Positions 6,559 through 9,874 of a stretch of 9,874 nucleotides of DNA are shown here, piece after piece. A program made the translations under genes and the position numbers. Origin of the DNA: Halococcaceae archaeon (GTDB lineage: Archaea > Halobacteriota > Halobacteria > Halobacteriales > Halalkalicoccaceae). Below the pieces are notes generated by a model. That model was not told the DNA's origin. It did no database searches and saw nothing but the letters and a program-made list of their open reading frames with translations. Within the stretch, counting starts at the first letter, position 1. Every line of letters starts with the position of its first letter. The stretch spans positions 1-9,874 of the forward strand of contig SKXI01000011.1 in assembly GCA_007128515.1 (NCBI GenBank). The letters are read 5' to 3'.

Positions 6559-8123
6559 AGCTTCGCCTCCGTATCGGGGTCGTTCCCGGTCGGGTCGTCC
6601 TCCGGACCGTGACCGGCCATCAGGAGCCCGAGCTCCTCTTCGGTCACCACGTCCGGGTCCACCGTGTCGATGAACTCGCCGTCGTACATGACCGCTATTC
6701 GATCGGAGAGTTTCTGTACCTCGTCGAGTTTCGAGGAGACGACGACGATCCCGAGACCCTCGTCGCGGAGCTCGAGCAGTCGGTTGTGAATGAACTCGAT
6801 CGAACCGATGTCGACCCCACGGGTCGGGTGCGAGGCGATCAGTAGCTCCGGGTCGTGGCCGATCTCGCGTCCGACGATGAACTTCTGCTGGTTACCGCCG
6901 GAGAGCGACGTCGCGTCGGCTCCCATTCCCGAGGTCTGGACGTCGAACTCGCGAACGATCGTCTCGGCGTGCTCGGAGACGCGTGGCCAGTTCAGCCAGC
7001 CGTCCATGGAGTAGGGCGCGACCGTCTGGTTCCCCAGCAGTGCGTTTCTCACCAGGTCGTAGCGCTGTACCAGCCCCTCTGTCTGCCGGTCCTCCGGGAC
7101 GTAGGCGATGCCCTCCTCGATTCGCTGGCGCCGACCCGTGTCGGTGATCTCCGTACCCTGGAACCGGATCGTCCCGGACTCGACGGGTCGAAGCCCGGTG
7201 AGCGCCTCGGCCAGCTCCGTCTGGCCGTTGCCCTGCACGCCAGCGATCCCCAGGATCTCCCGTTCCCGGACGGTGAAGCTCACGTCGGTGACCCGCTCGA
7301 GCCCGCGGTCGCCGTCGACCCGGAGCTCCTCGACCTCGAGGACGGGTTCGCCGGGGGTCGTCTCCCGGGAGAGCCGCTCGAAGAGGACGTCCCTCCCGAT
7401 CATCATTCGCGCCAGCTCACCTTCAGCGGTCTCCGCCGCGTTCACGGTGCCGATCGCCCGTCCGTCCCGGAGGACGGTGATCCGATCGGCCGCGGCCAGC
7501 ACCTCGTCGAGCTTGTGTGAGATGAAGACGATCGACCGGCCGGCGTCCCGGAGGTCCTCGAGCAGCCCCATGAGCCCGTCGACCTCCTGTGGGGTGAGGA
7601 CGGCCGTCGGTTCGTCGAAGACCAGCACCTCCGCGCCCCGGTAGAGCGTTTTCACGATCTCGACGCGCTGTCGCGTCCCGAGGTCGAGCTCCTCGATCGG
7701 GGTGTCGAGGTGTCGGTCGACGTCGAAGCCGTAGCGCGAACAGATCCCCTCGATCCGCTCTCTCGCCGCTCCCTCGTCGATCAACCCGTTTCGCGTCGGC
7801 TCGTTGCCCAGGACGACGTTCTGGAGCACGGTCATCGGGGGGACGAGCTGGAAGTGCTGGTGGATCATGCCGATCCCCGCCCCCATCGCGTCCTGTGGCG
7901 AGTCGAACGACCGGGGTTCGCCATCGACGTAGATCGTCCCCTCGTCCTGGTCGTAGAGCCCGTAGAGGACGCTCATCAGCGTCGTCTTCCCGGAGCCGTT
8001 CTCCCCGAGGAGTGCGTGGACCTCCCCTCGCTCGAGGGTGAAGTCGACGTCCTCGTTCGCCACGACGTCACCGAACGTCTTGGTGATCCCCTCGAGACGG
8101 ACCGCCGGTGGCTCGTCACTCAT
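6555..8123 (-). CDS. BMP-type (nucleoside-like) ABC transporter ATP-binding protein with two nucleotide-binding domains (NupO/YufO-like)
   Basis: A 522-residue tandem ATPase that powers the importer from the cytoplasmic side. Domain 1 (about 1-250) has Walker [10 protein letters not shown] (40-48), Q-loop Gln89, a diverged signature LDLGTRQ (146-152), Walker B VLVFDEP with Glu171, and switch His203. Domain 2 (about 262-505) has an altered P-loop GVQGNGQTE (295-303) lacking the Lys, an intact signature LSGGNQQ (407-413), SHPT in place of the Walker B Asp-Glu (431-434), and Ser464 where the switch His would be. This division of labour is usual in the sugar/nucleoside double-ATPase family and leaves one complete ATP site, formed by domain 1 Walker motifs facing the domain 2 signature. 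The start is ATG at 8121-8123 with GGAGG ten bases upstream. The gene follows the binding-protein gene after a 120-bp spacer and overlaps the next permease by four bases. Confidence 0.94.
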   Translation of the reverse strand: MSDEPPAVRLEGITKTFGDVVANEDVDFTLERGEVHALLGENGSGKTTLMSVLYGLYDQDEGTIYVDGEPRSFDSPQDAMGAGIGMIHQHFQLVPPMTVLQNVVLGNEPTRNGLIDEGAARERIEGICSRYGFDVDRHLDTPIEELDLGTRQRVEIVKTLYRGAEVLVFDEPTAVLTPQEVDGLMGLLEDLRDAGRSIVFISHKLDEVLAAADRITVLRDGRAIGTVNAAETAEGELARMMIGRDVLFERLSRETTPGEPVLEVEELRVDGDRGLERVTDVSFTVREREILGIAGVQGNGQTELAEALTGLRPVESGTIRFQGTEITDTGRRQRIEEGIAYVPEDRQTEGLVQRYDLVRNALLGNQTVAPYSMDGWLNWPRVSEHAETIVREFDVQTSGMGADATSLSGGNQQKFIVGREIGHDPELLIASHPTRGVDIGSIEFIHNRLLELRDEGLGIVVVSSKLDEVQKLSDRIAVMYDGEFIDTVDPDVVTEEELGLLMAGHGPEDDPTGNDPDTEAKL

Positions 8124-8184
8124 CCCGGCCCCGCCTCCACGCTCGTGTTCCCGTCCGCGTGTGTCGTATCATCTGAGTCTACCC

Positions 8185-8239
8185 GGACCGATCAGTCACC
8201 CTACTGCCCGGCGTTCCGAAGTCGTTCGGCGATCGGTCC
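8185..8239 (-). promoter_or_regulatory. Intercistronic stem-loop between the binding-protein and ATPase genes
   Basis: In the minus-strand transcript, GGACCGATC (from 8239) and GATCGGTCC (to 8185) form a perfect 9-bp stem starting four bases after the binding-protein stop. Inside its 37-nt loop, CCGAA-CGAC-TTCGG (8229-8216) makes a second 5-bp hairpin, so the RNA would be branched. No T-rich tract follows. Such structures in ABC operons often stabilise the upstream message or let only part of transcription pass, giving more binding protein than membrane parts; that role is inferred here. Confidence 0.55.
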
Positions 8240-8243
8240 CGCG

Positions 8244-9377
8244 TCAGCAGCCCGTGGGTCCGCAGGTGAGATCGATCTCGCCGTCGATGAACGCCTGCCT
8301 GGCTTCCTCTACGTTCTCGTCCAGCGAATCGGGCAGCTCCCCGTCGAACTCCTGCCCGACGACGAAGTCGATACCCTCGTTCTCGATGCTGAGGTTCTGT
8401 TCGCCCGAGACGTCCTCCCAGCTGTCTTCGACGACCGCCTCCGTGACCATGTAGGTCGCCTCGTTGAGCGCCTTGATCGCGGAACCGAGGATGACGTCGG
8501 CGTACTGGTCGTCGGCCACCGACTGGTCGCTGTCCACGCCGAGGGCGAACCGTTCGTTGTCCTGTGCGGCAGAGAACGCACCGGCGCCAGCCGCAGCCGC
8601 CGCGTGCCAGACGATGTCCGCCCCGTCGTCGAACTGCGAACTGGCGACCTCGCTCAGCGCCTCGGAGTCGGAGAAACTCCCGCCGTAACCGGTGAGCACG
8701 TCGACCCCGTCGTCCACCCACTCGACGCCCTCGATGTACGACTGCTCGAACGCGTTGATCAGGTCGATATCCTCCCCGCCCGCGAAGCCGACGACGCTCT
8801 CGTCGGGGTCGGTCGCGCTGTCGCCGTGTTCGATCTCCTCGTGGGTCAGCGTACCGGCGGCCACGCCCGCGAGGAACGACATCTCGTTGTTCATCTCGAT
8901 CCAGCCCGAGACGTTCTCCGCGCCCTCGACGTGGTCGTTGATCAGCATCCAGTACTGGTCGGGGTAGGCCTCGGAGTGTTCGACCAACCCCTCGTAGTGC
9001 TGGTAGCCGACCATGACGATCAGGTCGTAGCTCCCGTCGGCGGCGAGCTCTTCCTGTCTCGCCGCGAACTCCGCCGTCTCGGTCTCTTCTACCCGCGTAA
9101 TAGCGATTCCGAAGTCGTCTTCGGCCTCTTCGAGGCCCTCCATCGCGTTGTCGTTGAAGGCGTTGTCCCCGAAGCCGGCGTCGCTCGAGATGATCGCGAC
9201 CTGGACGTCGGCCTCGTCCGCGTCGTCGTCGGTCTCCGCGTCGTCCACGTCCTCGGCGTCGTCGTCCGCGTCGGCCGGGTCGTCGTCCTCCCCGATACAC
9301 CCGACCAGGGTCACGCCACCGATCGCGGCACCGGTCGCCAGTACGTCGCGTCTGCTCACGACTGCGTCTCGAACCAT
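8244..9377 (-). CDS. BMP family (nucleoside-like) ABC transporter substrate-binding lipoprotein (NupN/YufN/PnrA-like)
   Basis: A 377-residue Tat lipoprotein and first gene of the importer operon. It should bind a nucleoside or similar solute at the cell surface. From the ATG at 9377 the N-terminus is MVRDAVVSRRDVLATG, with twin Arg at 9-10, a hydrophobic core and lipobox LVGC with Cys27, then about 30 acidic residues. The BMP (PF02608) body shows ISSDAGFGDNAFNDNAMEGL, SFLAGVAAG, VVGFAGG, LINAFEQSYIEGV and ALGVDSDQS, all at family positions. The frame also contains an ATG at 9416, but a TATA box (9427-9435) only about 15 bp before it would place the transcript start near 9405, downstream of that codon, so 9377 is preferred. 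The protein ends DLTCGPTGC: its only Cys residues besides the lipidated one are the final two, spaced to form a small disulfide loop. The ATPase and permease genes follow on the same strand. Confidence 0.93.
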   Translation of the reverse strand: MVRDAVVSRRDVLATGAAIGGVTLVGCIGEDDDPADADDDAEDVDDAETDDDADEADVQVAIISSDAGFGDNAFNDNAMEGLEEAEDDFGIAITRVEETETAEFAARQEELAADGSYDLIVMVGYQHYEGLVEHSEAYPDQYWMLINDHVEGAENVSGWIEMNNEMSFLAGVAAGTLTHEEIEHGDSATDPDESVVGFAGGEDIDLINAFEQSYIEGVEWVDDGVDVLTGYGGSFSDSEALSEVASSQFDDGADIVWHAAAAAGAGAFSAAQDNERFALGVDSDQSVADDQYADVILGSAIKALNEATYMVTEAVVEDSWEDVSGEQNLSIENEGIDFVVGQEFDGELPDSLDENVEEARQAFIDGEIDLTCGPTGC

Positions 9378-9426
9378 CGCCGTGCGACCGGTGAGGCTGT
9401 CAGTATCTAACACCATAGCTACAGGT

Positions 9427-9435
9427 GTTTATATC
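9427..9435 (-). promoter_or_regulatory. TATA box for the BMP importer operon
   Basis: On the minus strand the sequence reads GGGGATATAAACACC, a good archaeal TATA box and the clearest promoter element in the window. A transcript start 24-28 bp downstream falls near 9405, leaving a leader of about 28 nt before the ATG at 9377 with no obvious Shine-Dalgarno sequence. This position decides the start codon of the binding-protein gene. Confidence 0.65.
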
Positions 9436-9449
9436 CCCTCGACAAGTAG

Positions 9450-9466
9450 TTTTCGCTACGCGAAAA
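9450..9466. promoter_or_regulatory. 17-bp palindrome upstream of the importer TATA box (candidate regulator site)
   Basis: TTTTCGC-TAC-GCGAAAA is a perfect inverted repeat with 7-bp arms, about 15 bp upstream of the TATA box as the operon is read. That position overlaps or borders the TFB-recognition element and suits an activator or repressor of operon expression. A second, weaker dyad lies 66 bp further upstream. Confidence 0.55.
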
Positions 9467-9531
9467 GACGTGGCGGTGAGACCGTCGAGTTCCCTCGCGG
9501 TTCCGGTCGACCAGTGTCGAAGGAGAAACCT

Positions 9532-9544
9532 TACGCGAAGCGTA
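9532..9544. repeat. Second dyad sharing TACGCGAA with the promoter palindrome
   Basis: TACGC-GAA-GCGTA has perfect 5-bp arms, and its first eight bases repeat TACGCGAA found at 9457-9464, 75 bp away. It sits in the gap between the DUF1028 gene and the importer operon and may be a second operator half. The rest of the 245-bp gap (9378-9622) shows no gene or other structure that I can support. Confidence 0.4.
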
Positions 9545-9622
9545 GTGGACCGCGGAGCGAGAGCACGGTGAAAACTGCGACACGGACCCGTCGTTTCGGC
9601 GTGAGGAGGTCGGCGACCGGAC

Positions 9623-9874
9623 TCACCCCAGCGGTGGCGTCCGCTGGAGCTCCATCACGGGGTTCGCCTCCTCCCACTCGGCGTGCTGGTCCATCGCCAC
9701 CCGATGGAGCCGTCGGAGTTCGCGAACCGGGTCCTCGTGGTCGTCCACCCGGACGTCGTCCGCGAGGGTCGGTTCCGGATCGTAGACCCTGAGCGCGGCG
9801 CTCTGTGCGTACTCCGCGCGCTTGTCGCCGCCCGCGTCCTCGCCGGCCTCCAGCGCGTCGAGGAGCCGTTCTCG
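9623..9874 (-). CDS. DUF1028 family protein (Ntn-hydrolase-like), C-terminal 83 residues only
   Basis: The minus-strand frame is open from the window edge to a TGA at 9623-9625; the N-terminal part lies outside. The visible residues include RLLDALEAGEDAGGDKRAEY, QSAALRVYDPEP and VRVDDHEDPVRELRRLHRVA. These match the conserved C-terminal half of DUF1028 proteins (AGGD.R..QSAAL and LRVDDH.DPV.ELRRL). The family is thought to adopt an Ntn-hydrolase fold; its substrate is not established. The catalytic N-terminus cannot be checked here. The gene is on the same strand as the downstream importer operon but is separated from it by 245 bp containing a TATA box, so the operon probably has its own promoter. 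The identification rests on motif recognition, not a search. Confidence 0.8.
   Translation of the reverse strand, partial: RERLLDALEAGEDAGGDKRAEYAQSAALRVYDPEPTLADDVRVDDHEDPVRELRRLHRVAMDQHAEWEEANPVMELQRTPPLG

Noticed and set aside
7710..9410. A 566-codon plus-strand open frame antisense to the BMP lipoprotein and ATPase genes
   Set aside because: It mirrors real genes on the other strand. Its translation is a Val/Asp/Arg-rich pattern from GC-rich codons read backwards, it crosses the end of one gene and the start of another, and it has no recognisable domain.
1..9874. Defence system, prophage or transposon cargo
   Set aside because: Every recognised gene is metabolic or transport-related with uniform haloarchaeal composition; there are no nucleases, helicases, integrases, toxins or phage proteins.

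Overview
The window looks like chromosomal DNA of a halophilic archaeon (class Halobacteria). The bases are very GC-rich, the proteins are strongly acidic, and both secreted binding proteins carry twin-arginine (Tat) signal peptides ending in a lipobox Cys followed by an Asp/Glu-rich linker. Promoter candidates are archaeal TATA-type, and leaders appear short or absent. No rRNA, tRNA, CRISPR array, insertion sequence or integrase is visible.

Layout. Positions 1-2252 (+ strand) hold a polyhydroxyalkanoate (PHA) module: the 3' part of a class III PHA synthase gene (phaC) with an unusual C-terminal acidic linker and helix-hairpin-helix domain, then a short-chain reductase of the PhaB/FabG type. 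Positions 2253-2727 are a 475-bp non-coding gap with a 72-bp interrupted palindrome just after phaB and a 25-bp-period direct repeat. Positions 2728-4338 (+) encode a family-5 (peptide-type) extracellular solute-binding lipoprotein with no permease or ATPase partner in view. It converges on the end of the next operon with only 28 bp between stop codons.

Positions 4367-9377 (- strand, read right to left) hold a complete BMP-type (nucleoside-type) ABC importer: binding lipoprotein, a 120-bp spacer with a branched stem-loop, a double ATPase, and two permeases. The last three genes are joined by two GTGA stop/start overlaps, each with a good Shine-Dalgarno sequence. A TATA box and a 17-bp palindrome lie upstream of the binding protein and argue for a start 39 bp inside the longest frame. 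Positions 9623-9874 (-) are the 3' end of a DUF1028 (Ntn-hydrolase-like) gene that runs out of the window.

How the genes work together. PhaB would make (R)-3-hydroxyacyl-CoA, which PhaC, with a PhaE subunit presumably encoded upstream, polymerises into PHA granules. The minus-strand operon would import a nucleoside or similar small solute. The binding protein captures it outside the membrane, the two permeases form the channel, and the tandem ATPase powers it. I see no evidence for a wholly new multi-gene system. The items most worth a second look are the PhaC helix-hairpin-helix fusion, the 72-bp palindrome, the intercistronic stem-loop, and the paired dyads upstream of the importer operon.
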